From an uncultured Oscillospiraceae bacterium (lineage in GTDB: Bacteria; Bacillota; Clostridia; Oscillospirales; Oscillospiraceae), in the NCBI GenBank assembly GCA_900763965.1, contig CAAFMG010000129.1:1-8857 (forward strand): DNA of 8,857 nt. The letters run 5' to 3'. Made by a program: the position numbers and the translations under genes. The notes below the pieces were generated by a model. It was not told the origin of the DNA. It saw only the letters and a program-made list of their open reading frames with translations, and ran no database searches. The first letter of the stretch is position 1. Each line of letters opens with the position of its first letter. Shown in pieces: positions 1 to 6,224 of this stretch.

Positions 1-2
1 TG

Positions 3-437
3 GAATCCCCTGGAAAACTGCCTGAAATCCTGGTTCCAGGAAAAGCCGAAGGCATCCTGTGCGGGGGGAATCTTTCCCTGGTGGCGGCCTCTCTGGGAAC
101 GCCATGGGAGCTGGATACCAAAGGGAAGATCCTGTTTTTGGAGGATATCGGAGAAAAGACTTACCGGGTGGATGCCATGCTGACCCAGCTGCGCAATGCA
201 GGAAAATTCCGGGACTGCGCCGGTGTGATCCTGGGGGCCTGGACGGACTGCGAGCCGGAGTATGCGGAAAAAACCCTGACCCTGGCCGAGATTTTCCGGC
301 AGCTGATCCTGCCTGCGGGGAAGCCCTGCATCTGCGATGTGGCCTGCGGTCATGTGCTGCCCACATTGTCTCTGCCCATGGGCAGAAAAATTACCCTGGA
401 TGCCGATAGCAAACAGGTGTTTTTGGGAGGCATGTGA
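3..437 (+). CDS. LD-carboxypeptidase (peptidase S66), C-terminal part
   Basis: Only the last 144 codons are in the window; the 5' end, including the nucleophilic serine region, lies upstream. S66 enzymes (LdcA, YkfA, the MccF group) are cytoplasmic serine peptidases that remove the terminal D-Ala from murein tetrapeptides, or cleave related amide bonds. The visible part carries the family landmarks in order: GGNLSLVAASLGTPWELD near the start, then ILFLEDIGEKTYRVDAML (the Glu at 141-143 is the expected catalytic Glu), then an ACGHVLPTLSLPMG segment (the His codon at 351-353 is the expected catalytic His). The C-terminus ends shortly after, as usual for the family. The stop is 4 nt from the next start, so the two genes are almost certainly co-transcribed. 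The neighbouring YkfC-like peptidase favours a murein-peptide recycling role (YkfA-like) over microcin immunity, but this is inference from context. Confidence 0.9.
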   Translation, partial: ESPGKLPEILVPGKAEGILCGGNLSLVAASLGTPWELDTKGKILFLEDIGEKTYRVDAMLTQLRNAGKFRDCAGVILGAWTDCEPEYAEKTLTLAEIFRQLILPAGKPCICDVACGHVLPTLSLPMGRKITLDADSKQVFLGGM

Positions 438-441
438 TCCG

Positions 442-1263
442 ATGAAAGCGATCGTGAATGTTCCGGTGTGCCAGCTGTACCAGAAACCCACCCGGGAATG
501 CAGTGTGGTGGACGAAGTCCTCTACGGCATGGTGGTGGAAATTCTGGATGAGGTGATTCCCGGTTGGCTCCATGTGCGTACCCACTACCGATATGAGGGA
601 ATCGCCTGTGCCGATGACCTGCTTCTGGATGAGAAAACTGCGGAAAACTGGGATAACCAGGGAAATCAAGTGGTACTTCACAAGAATTTCTGCGATGTTT
701 TGCAGGAGCCGAAGGTTCAGGGCTGGATCATGCAGACCCTGCCCTTGGGCAGCCGGTTGATTGCCCTGGGTGCGCCGGAAAAGGGTTGGCAGCAGGTTCA
801 GCTGGCAGACGGGCGCAGGGGCTACACCATGGCTGGGATCCTGGGGGCGTATCGGACGGCCCCGGTCAGCACAGAGGAAGGGGCGCTTCGCCGTGCCCTG
901 ACGGAAGCGGTGCTTTCCTACCGGGGAACCCATTACCGCTGGGGCGGAAAGTCTCCCATGGGGATCGACTGCTCCGGGCTGTGTTCCATGGCCTATATGC
1001 TCTGCGGCATCCAGATCTACCGGGATGCCAAAATCGTGGAGGGCTTTCCCATCCATGAAATCCCAACTGACCGTATCCAGCCGGGAGATCTTCTGTTTTT
1101 CCCGGGACATGTTGCCATGTATCTTGGACAGGGGCGGTACTGCCATTCAACTGCCAAAGCCGGAAGTGATGGCGTTGTGATCAACAGCTTCAATCCTGAC
1201 GATCCGGACTATCGGGAGGATCTGCATCACAGCATGACCATGGCCGGTTCTTACTTTATATAA
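442..1263 (+). CDS. SH3b-NlpC/P60 (C40) endopeptidase, YkfC-like
   Basis: The 273-aa protein has two bacterial SH3-like regions (about 5-60 and 75-135) followed by an NlpC/P60 cysteine peptidase domain (about 145-273). The catalytic set is visible: Cys177 in GIDCSGL, His223 in PGHVAMYLG and His235 in the CHST segment. Trp167 lies ten residues before the Cys, as in YkfC enzymes. YkfC-type enzymes cleave the gamma-D-Glu to diamino-acid bond of murein peptides that have a free N-terminal L-Ala. There is no signal peptide or membrane segment, so it should act in the cytoplasm on imported peptides rather than on the wall. The ATG at 442 follows GGGAGG at 425-430, about 11 nt away; the open frame extends further upstream but overlaps the preceding gene and lacks a ribosome site. 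A downstream C26 hydrolase and an upstream S66 peptidase match a muropeptide catabolic operon. Exact substrate is inferred. Confidence 0.88.
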   Translation: MKAIVNVPVCQLYQKPTRECSVVDEVLYGMVVEILDEVIPGWLHVRTHYRYEGIACADDLLLDEKTAENWDNQGNQVVLHKNFCDVLQEPKVQGWIMQTLPLGSRLIALGAPEKGWQQVQLADGRRGYTMAGILGAYRTAPVSTEEGALRRALTEAVLSYRGTHYRWGGKSPMGIDCSGLCSMAYMLCGIQIYRDAKIVEGFPIHEIPTDRIQPGDLLFFPGHVAMYLGQGRYCHSTAKAGSDGVVINSFNPDDPDYREDLHHSMTMAGSYFI

Positions 1264-1273
1264 TAATTATAAT
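1259..1273 (+). promoter_or_regulatory. AT-rich spacer with two TATAAT hexamers (possible internal promoter)
   Basis: The end of the peptidase gene and the 24-nt spacer after it form a short AT island in GC-rich surroundings. It holds TATAAT at 1259-1264 and again at 1268-1273, and the 13-nt palindrome TATAATAATTATA at 1259-1271. No good -35 hexamer is seen: the nearest partial match, ATGACC at 1234-1239, is 19 nt upstream of the first box. It may give extra transcription of the following gene, or merely be an open ribosome-entry region. Confidence 0.22.
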
Positions 1274-1287
1274 AATGGAGAGATGAT

Positions 1288-2025
1288 ATGAATCCACTGA
1301 TTGGTATTTCCTGCAGCTTGGGTCAGGCGGCGTGCAGCCTGAGCCAGGCCCATTCGTCCCAGCTTCAGCACCGCCTGAATGACAGCTATATCCGTGCCGT
1401 GACAGAGGCAGGGGGGATCCCTGTGCTGCTGCCCAACAATGCAGACCTGTCCGGTCTGGATGCACTGGTGGAAAAGCTGGATGGTTTCCTCCTTTCCGGC
1501 GGGGACGACATCGACCCTGCCTACTTTGGAGAGCGGGCAAATGAAAAGCTGGGGGCCATTGTTCCCCAACGGGATCGTTTTGAGCTGGCGCTGGCACGGA
1601 AGGTGCTGGAAACGACCCATAAGCCCCTCTTGGGCATCTGCCGTGGTCTTCAGGTGATGAATGTTGCCATGGGCGGCAGCCTGTATCAGGATCTGACCTC
1701 TGCCGGATTTCCCAGCCACAGCCTGAGCATGTACCCCCGGAATGAAGTGACCCACGGCGTACAGATCGTCCCCGGAACCCGCCTGGCGCAGATCATGGGG
1801 AATGGGACAGGCCGTGTCAATTCCTTCCACCATCAGGCTATCAAGAAGCTGGCAGATGGCTTCGTCTGCGCAGCAAGATCCCTGCCTGACGATGTGATCG
1901 AAGCTATTGAGGTGCAGGGAGACCGTTTCGCCGTTGGCGTTCAGTGGCACCCGGAGGAGCTGACAGAGCGGGAGGAAGCCAGGGCACTGATATGCCAATT
2001 TATTCTGGCAGCACAGAACGGATAA
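1288..2025 (+). CDS. Gamma-glutamyl-gamma-aminobutyrate hydrolase family protein (peptidase C26)
   Basis: This 245-aa protein has the class I glutamine amidotransferase fold of the C26 family. Characterised members such as E. coli PuuD hydrolyse gamma-glutamyl amides, for example gamma-Glu-GABA. The triad is intact: Cys118 in the nucleophile elbow GICRGLQ, then His221 and Glu223 in QWHPEE. Family landmarks LLSGGDDIDPAYFG (about 68-81) and NSFHHQAIK (178-186) are present. Length fits the family, there is no signal peptide, and the enzyme should be cytoplasmic. ATG at 1288 is preceded by GGAGAG (1277-1282) with 5-nt spacing. It lies 24 nt behind the YkfC-like gene and directly ahead of a terminator, so it is the last gene of that operon. 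This position suggests a gamma-D-glutamyl substrate from murein peptides rather than the polyamine pathway; no putrescine genes are visible, so the PuuD name is not applied. Confidence 0.85.
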   Translation: MNPLIGISCSLGQAACSLSQAHSSQLQHRLNDSYIRAVTEAGGIPVLLPNNADLSGLDALVEKLDGFLLSGGDDIDPAYFGERANEKLGAIVPQRDRFELALARKVLETTHKPLLGICRGLQVMNVAMGGSLYQDLTSAGFPSHSLSMYPRNEVTHGVQIVPGTRLAQIMGNGTGRVNSFHHQAIKKLADGFVCAARSLPDDVIEAIEVQGDRFAVGVQWHPEELTEREEARALICQFILAAQNG

Positions 2026-2030
2026 TCAGG

Positions 2031-2056
2031 AAAGCAGGCGCAATGCCTGCTTTTTT
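2031..2056 (+). terminator. Rho-independent terminator of the peptidase operon
   Basis: AAAGCAGGC (2031-2039) pairs perfectly with GCCTGCTTT (2045-2053) around the 5-nt loop GCAAT, and a run of six T follows at 2051-2056. It begins 5 nt after the stop codon of the C26 hydrolase and separates this operon from the exporter promoter that starts four bases later. Confidence 0.9.
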
Positions 2057-2059
2057 CTG

Positions 2060-2088
2060 TTGCAATGGGTCTTTTCCGGTGCTATAAT
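2060..2088 (+). promoter_or_regulatory. Sigma-A-type promoter of the ABC exporter operon
   Basis: TTGCAA at 2060-2065 and a perfect TATAAT at 2083-2088 are separated by 17 nt, the optimal spacing. The -35 box begins just after the T-run of the preceding terminator. A start around 2094-2096 would leave a leader of roughly 33 nt before the TTG start codon at 2129. The -10 box lies between the arms of a perfect inverted repeat, so the promoter is probably regulated. Confidence 0.8.
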
Positions 2089-2111
2089 CTTCCTGTTATT
2101 GCACCGGAAAA
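2072..2111. repeat. Perfect 11-bp inverted repeat around the -10 box (candidate operator)
   Basis: TTTTCCGGTGC at 2072-2082 is exactly mirrored by GCACCGGAAAA at 2101-2111, with 18 nt between. The left arm occupies the promoter spacer and abuts the -10 box; the right arm covers about +6 to +16. Because only the right arm would be transcribed, an RNA hairpin is unlikely, and a dimeric repressor site is the simplest reading. Arm centres are 29 bp apart, about three helical turns. No regulator gene adjoins it in the window. Confidence 0.6.
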
Positions 2112-2114
2112 CAT

Positions 2115-2123
2115 GAGGGGTGG
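2115..2123 (+). promoter_or_regulatory. Ribosome binding site that fixes a TTG start
   Basis: GAGGGGTGG at 2115-2123 lies a few bases upstream of the TTG at 2129. The alternative GTG at 2120 falls inside this site and has no ribosome site of its own, so translation most likely begins at TTG 2129, giving MKQLWKYMKGYEKE, which resembles the usual N-terminus of these half-transporters. Confidence 0.65.
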
Positions 2124-2128
2124 TTGAT

Positions 2129-3856
2129 TTGAAACAACTTTGGAAATATATGAAGGGCTATGAGAAGGAGTGTATCCTCGGCCCTTTGTTTAAGCTGTTG
2201 GAGGCGGGCTTTGAGCTTTTGATCCCTCTGGTGGTTGCCCGGATCGTAGATCAAGGCATTGGCAGGGCTGACCAAGGATATGTTCTGCGGATGTGTCTTG
2301 TGATGATCGTGCTGGGTATTGTTGGACTGGCTATGGCAGTGTCTGCCCAGTATTTTTCTGCCGCTGCGGCGGTGGGCTTTTCCAGCAGACTTCGCCATGC
2401 GGTGATGGAGCATATCTTGGGGCTCAGCTACAGCCAGATCGATAAAATGGGCAGCTCCACCATGGTCACTCGTATGACATCGGATATCAATCAACTGCAA
2501 AACGGCGTGAACTTGGGACTGCGGCTGCTGCTGCGGTCGCCATTTGTGGTGCTGGGTGCCATGGTGATGGCCTTTACCATTGATGCCCAGGCGGCTTTGA
2601 TTTTCCTGGGGCTGATTCTGGTGCTGAGCTTGATCGTATTTGGCATCATGCTGATTACCATGCCGATGTACCGCCGTGTCCAGGGGGATATGGATGGTGT
2701 GACCTCTGTCACCCGGCAGAACCTCAGCGGCGTTCGTGTTCTGCGGGCGTTCTGCAAGGAGGAGGATGAGATTCAGGGCTTCTGCCAGAAAACCGGCGCA
2801 CTTGCCACAGGGCAGAGAAGTGCGGCGGGGATCTCGGCGCTGCTGAATCCTGTGACCCTGGTGGTAGTGAATCTGGCGGTGATCCTGCTGGTGAAGCTGG
2901 GGGCCTGGAAGGTGGATACCGGTGTCCTGACCCAGGGCCTGGTGATCGCTCTGTATAACTATATGTCTCAGATCCTGGTGGAACTGGTCAAGGCAGCAAA
3001 CCTGATCGTCAACCTGACAAAGGCCATGGCCTGCGGCAAGCGGATCTCCACGGTTCTGGAGCTCACCTCCAGTCAGGAAAACGGCACCTGTACCGAAAAA
3101 TCTCTTTCCGGGCAGGTGGAATTTCGGCATGTGACGGCCCGCTACAGTGAAACCGGTGAACCGGCACTGGTGGATATCTCCTTCACCGCTCAGCCGGGAC
3201 AGACCGTGGGAATCATCGGCGGCACCGGCTCGGGCAAGACAACGCTGGTGAACCTGATCCCACGGCTGTACGATGCCGCACAGGGACAGGTTTTGCTGGA
3301 TGGAATCCCTGTGGAGGATTATGAAATGGATACCATGCGCAAGCAGATCGGTATCGTTCCCCAGAAGGCCATGCTGTTTCAGGGGACAATCCGCAGGAAT
3401 CTGCTGTGGGGCAGGGAGGATGCCACTGAGGAAGACCTGTGGCAGGCGCTGGAAATTGCCCAGGCCAGGGAAGTGGTGCAGGGCAAGCCGGGACAGCTGG
3501 ATGAGCCTGTGGCACAGGGAGGAGCCAACTTTTCCGGCGGTCAGCGTCAGCGCCTGACCATTGCCAGAGCGCTGGTGCGCCACCCCAAAATCCTGATCCT
3601 GGATGACAGCGCTTCTGCCTTGGATTATGCCACCGATGCCAATTTGCGGATGGCGATCCGCAATATGCCGGATCCTCCCACCACCTTTATCGTCTCCCAA
3701 AGAGCGGCATCGGTTCGGTATGCGGATACGATCCTGGTGCTGGATGAAGGCCATTTGGTGGGTCTGGGAACCCATGCCCAGCTGCTGCATAGCTGCCCGA
3801 CCTATCAGGAAATCTATTATTCTCAGTTCTCCCGGGAGGTGGAAGACCATGGCTAA
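2129..3856 (+). CDS. ABC exporter half-transporter, subunit with degenerate ATP site (BmrC/TM287-like)
   Basis: The 575-aa protein has an N-terminal six-helix transmembrane domain (about 1-310) and a C-terminal nucleotide-binding domain (about 330-565), the layout of type IV ABC exporters. Walker A is GGTGSGKTT (364-372), the signature is FSGGQRQR from 468, and Walker B is ILILDDSASALD. The residue after the Walker B Asp492 is Asp493 instead of the catalytic Glu, and the switch (H-loop) residue is Gln524 (IVSQRAAS) instead of His. Its own ATP site is therefore predicted to bind but hardly hydrolyse ATP, as in the non-catalytic subunit of heterodimers such as LmrCD, BmrCD and TM287/288. It overlaps the next gene by 8 nt, which favours coupled translation and co-assembly. 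Substrate is not deducible: drugs, lipids or peptides are all possible. Confidence 0.9.
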   Translation: MKQLWKYMKGYEKECILGPLFKLLEAGFELLIPLVVARIVDQGIGRADQGYVLRMCLVMIVLGIVGLAMAVSAQYFSAAAAVGFSSRLRHAVMEHILGLSYSQIDKMGSSTMVTRMTSDINQLQNGVNLGLRLLLRSPFVVLGAMVMAFTIDAQAALIFLGLILVLSLIVFGIMLITMPMYRRVQGDMDGVTSVTRQNLSGVRVLRAFCKEEDEIQGFCQKTGALATGQRSAAGISALLNPVTLVVVNLAVILLVKLGAWKVDTGVLTQGLVIALYNYMSQILVELVKAANLIVNLTKAMACGKRISTVLELTSSQENGTCTEKSLSGQVEFRHVTARYSETGEPALVDISFTAQPGQTVGIIGGTGSGKTTLVNLIPRLYDAAQGQVLLDGIPVEDYEMDTMRKQIGIVPQKAMLFQGTIRRNLLWGREDATEEDLWQALEIAQAREVVQGKPGQLDEPVAQGGANFSGGQRQRLTIARALVRHPKILILDDSASALDYATDANLRMAIRNMPDPPTTFIVSQRAASVRYADTILVLDEGHLVGLGTHAQLLHSCPTYQEIYYSQFSREVEDHG

Positions 3857-5591
3857 CGGACAGAAGACAACGGTAAAGCGGGTGCTTGCCCGGGTAAAGC
3901 GGTTCTGGCCTGGGCTGATCGCCTCTATGCTGCTGGCAGCGGTGTATGTGGTGATATCCCTGTACATCCCCATTCTGGTGGGCAATGCCATTGACTGCAT
4001 TGTGGAAGCAGGAAATGTGGATCTGTCGGCAATGGGGATCTTCCTGGGGAAGGTGGCGGTCTGCGCACTGATTGCCGGTGGGGCACAGTGGGTGATGACC
4101 CGGATCAACAATGCAGTTACCTTCCAAATTACAAAGAATGTCCGTGATGAGGTGTTCCGTCACATTCAGCAGCTGCCTCTGAGCTGGCTGGACAGACATC
4201 CCCAGGGAGATCTGGTCAGCCGGGTGGTGACGGATGTGGATACCTTTGCCGACGGCCTGCTGATGGGCTTTACCCAGCTGTTTACCGGGGTGATGACCAT
4301 TGCCCTGACCCTGGTGTTCATGGTTCGGATCCACTGGGGGATTGCTCTGGTGGTGATCCTCATCACCCCCCTTTCCCTGGTGGTTGCCAATTTCATTGCC
4401 ACCAGAACCTATTCCATGTTCCAGGAGCAGTCTGCCGTTCGCGGTGAGCAGACCGGGCTGATCGACGAAACCATCGGCGGCATCAAGGTGGTGCAGGCCT
4501 TTGGTCACGGAAAGGCCACCATGGAGCAGTTCGACGAGATCAATGACAGACTGGAAAAGTGTGCCTTGAGGGCAACCTTCTTCTCCTCTCTGACCAATCC
4601 CTGCACCCGGTTTGTCAACTCTGTGGTCTATGCCGGTGTGAGCCTCAGCGGTGCATTGATTGCGATTTCCGGCGGGATCTCTGTGGGTGGCCTGACGGTG
4701 TTCCTGAACTATGCCAATCAATATACCAAGCCCTTCAATGAAATTTCCGGCGTGGTGGCGGAGCTGCAAAATGCCATTGCCTGTGCCCAGCGGGTATTTG
4801 ATCTGCTGGATGCCCCTGCCCAATCCCCGGAGCCGGAGCATCCCCAGTGCCCGGATCCGGTGCGGGGCGGGGTGGAGATCCGGGATCTTTCCTTCTCCTA
4901 TGTGCCGGAAAAACCGCTGATTGGAGACTTCAACCTGTCTGTTCAGCCGGGACAGCGGATCGCCATTGTTGGCCCTACCGGCTGCGGAAAGACCACCTTT
5001 ATCAATCTGCTGATGCGGTTCTATGACCCGGACGGCGGTCAGATCCTGCTGGATGGGGTGAACACCCGGCAGATGGACCGGCGGGAACTGCGCCACTGCG
5101 TGGGTATGGTCTTACAGGATACCTGGCTGAAGGCCGGAACCATCCGGGAGAACATTGCCATGGGAAAGCCGGATGCCACCGAGGAGGAGATCTTGGCTGC
5201 CGCCAGACAGGCCCATGCAGACGGATTTATCCGGCGGCTGCCCCAGGGCTATGATACGGTGATCGGGGAGTCCGGCGGAAGTCTCTCCCAGGGACAGAAG
5301 CAGCTGCTGTGCATTGCCCGGGTGATGCTGTGCCTGCCTCCCATGCTGTTCCTGGATGAGGCAACCTCCTCCATTGATACCCGCACCGAGGCAAAAATCC
5401 AGCAGGCCTTTAATACCATGATGGAGGGAAGAACCTCCTTCATAGTAGCCCACCGGTTGAGCACCGTCCGGGAGGCGGATTTGATCCTGGTGATGCGGGA
5501 CGGACACATTGTGGAGCAGGGGAGCCATGAGGCGCTTTTGCAGCAGGATGGATTCTACGCCCAGCTGTATTGGAGTCAGTTCGCCCATTAA
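3849..5591 (+). CDS. ABC exporter half-transporter, catalytic subunit (BmrD/TM288-like)
   Basis: The 580-aa protein is the partner of the upstream subunit, with a six-helix transmembrane domain (about 1-320) and a nucleotide-binding domain (about 345-575). Walker A is GPTGCGKTT (375-383), Walker B is MLFLDEATSSID with catalytic Glu504, and the H-loop His535 lies in IVAHRLST, all canonical. Its signature is LSQGQKQ (479-485) rather than LSGGQ. In a head-to-tail dimer this weak signature faces the degenerate Walker site of the first subunit, while the good FSGGQ of the first subunit faces this competent site. The ATG at 3849 overlaps the previous stop by 8 nt and is preceded by GGGAGGTGG at 3834-3842. 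The open frame extends upstream into the previous gene, but that part repeats no family sequence. Probably a multidrug or lipid exporter in the cytoplasmic membrane; substrate unknown. Confidence 0.92.
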   Translation: MANGQKTTVKRVLARVKRFWPGLIASMLLAAVYVVISLYIPILVGNAIDCIVEAGNVDLSAMGIFLGKVAVCALIAGGAQWVMTRINNAVTFQITKNVRDEVFRHIQQLPLSWLDRHPQGDLVSRVVTDVDTFADGLLMGFTQLFTGVMTIALTLVFMVRIHWGIALVVILITPLSLVVANFIATRTYSMFQEQSAVRGEQTGLIDETIGGIKVVQAFGHGKATMEQFDEINDRLEKCALRATFFSSLTNPCTRFVNSVVYAGVSLSGALIAISGGISVGGLTVFLNYANQYTKPFNEISGVVAELQNAIACAQRVFDLLDAPAQSPEPEHPQCPDPVRGGVEIRDLSFSYVPEKPLIGDFNLSVQPGQRIAIVGPTGCGKTTFINLLMRFYDPDGGQILLDGVNTRQMDRRELRHCVGMVLQDTWLKAGTIRENIAMGKPDATEEEILAAARQAHADGFIRRLPQGYDTVIGESGGSLSQGQKQLLCIARVMLCLPPMLFLDEATSSIDTRTEAKIQQAFNTMMEGRTSFIVAHRLSTVREADLILVMRDGHIVEQGSHEALLQQDGFYAQLYWSQFAH

Positions 5592-5621
5592 TCAAATTAT
5601 CAAAGATATGTATCCCATACA

Positions 5622-5667
5622 AACTGACCGCCTGGTAACCCATCACATGGTTATCAGGCGGTCAGTT
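5622..5667. terminator. Long hairpin between convergent genes (probable bidirectional terminator)
   Basis: AACTGACCGCCTGGTAACC (5622-5640) pairs with GGTTATCAGGCGGTCAGTT (5649-5667): 19 bp with a single G.U pair on the plus-strand RNA, around an 8-nt loop. It lies 30 nt after the ABC stop and 16 nt after the minus-strand membrane-protein stop. Neither side has a proper U-tract, so it may work as a 3'-end stabiliser or roadblock, or be a dispersed palindromic repeat, rather than a classic intrinsic terminator. Confidence 0.55.
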
Positions 5668-5683
5668 CAGATGTGGAGGTGTT

Positions 5684-6193
5684 CTATTGGGTGGGGCTAT
5701 TCTGGAAAGCGAGCTGATAGGCGGGCAGTATCTGCTTGCGGAATACCAGCCCGTTTGCAAGGAGCAGCGCACCGAAAAAGCACCTTGCCGCCCATTCCGG
5801 GCAGAGAAGGGCAATGCCGTTCATATCGCCGCCACCGAAAAAGCCGCACAGAACGCTTAAGTAAAGGGGATCTGTCAGCAGGAATGCAATGGTAGTATAG
5901 TACGCCGCTGCACGAAGCAGAGCATTTTTCCAGCGGCAGATCTTCTTGGTAAACAGCGTTAGCAGATAGCCTGCCAATAAGGTTGCCAGGGGGCCTGTCA
6001 GGCAGAAGATGGCAAGCTGCATATCTGTCATGTCATGGGCGCAGATGTCAATCTGCACACCCAGACCCATAAAATGGATCTGCTGAAAAACGCCGGTTAC
6101 CAGAGCATACAGCAAATGTGCGCCCTCGTGAACGAGATAGTAAGCTCCCAGCGCTGCCAGAATACCAAGATACTGCCGTGTCCGCTTTGACAT
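5684..6193 (-). CDS. Small membrane protein with HEGAH motif, M50-like metalloprotease candidate
   Basis: The 169-aa protein has about four to five hydrophobic segments (about 9-33, 60-82, 94-118, 136-152). The first contains HEGAH at 22-26, fitting HExxH, followed by the ALVTG...FMGLGVQI pattern typical of M50/M50B site-2-protease-like families. A later GGDMNG (121-126) and Asp108 could supply the third zinc ligand, but the classic NPDG motif is absent, so activity is uncertain. The start at 6193 is preferred because AAGGAGG (6203-6209) lies 9 nt upstream; an in-frame ATG at 6235 would overlap the upstream gene without a ribosome site. It follows the XRE membrane regulator by 31 nt in the same direction and is probably co-transcribed, so that regulator could be its substrate. 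Six cysteines are scattered through the protein. I do not recognise a named family. Confidence 0.7.
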   Translation of the reverse strand: MSKRTRQYLGILAALGAYYLVHEGAHLLYALVTGVFQQIHFMGLGVQIDICAHDMTDMQLAIFCLTGPLATLLAGYLLTLFTKKICRWKNALLRAAAYYTTIAFLLTDPLYLSVLCGFFGGGDMNGIALLCPEWAARCFFGALLLANGLVFRKQILPAYQLAFQNSPTQ

Positions 6194-6224
6194 AATGATG
6201 TGCCTCCTTTTTGCACGAAGCAGG

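Noticed and set aside
391..1146. A 251-codon minus-strand open frame opposite the NlpC/P60 gene
   Set aside because: The plus-strand frame has clear catalytic motifs and a ribosome site; the minus frame has neither.
1267..1998. A 243-codon minus-strand open frame opposite the C26 gene
   Set aside because: Antisense shadow of a gene with an intact Cys-His-Glu triad; no family resemblance.
3603..3848. N-terminal extension of the second ABC gene in the same open frame
   Set aside because: These 82 codons overlap the first ABC gene's conserved Walker B and H-loop region, are basic and Trp-rich with no family similarity, and the ATG at 3849 has its own ribosome site.
2096..4111. A 671-codon open frame on the minus strand across the ABC genes
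   Set aside because: It lies fully antisense to well-supported exporter genes, crosses from one gene into the next, is rich in His, Gln and Gly as expected from mirrored GC-rich codons, and shows no recognisable domain.
3687..5096. A 469-codon open frame on the minus strand inside the second ABC gene
   Set aside because: Same reason: an antisense shadow with a His/Gln/Gly/Pro-rich composition, no ribosome site and no domain.
5509..5895. A 128-codon plus-strand open frame across the convergent junction
   Set aside because: It runs through the end of the ABC gene, the hairpin and the minus-strand membrane gene, with no plausible ribosome site and no domain.
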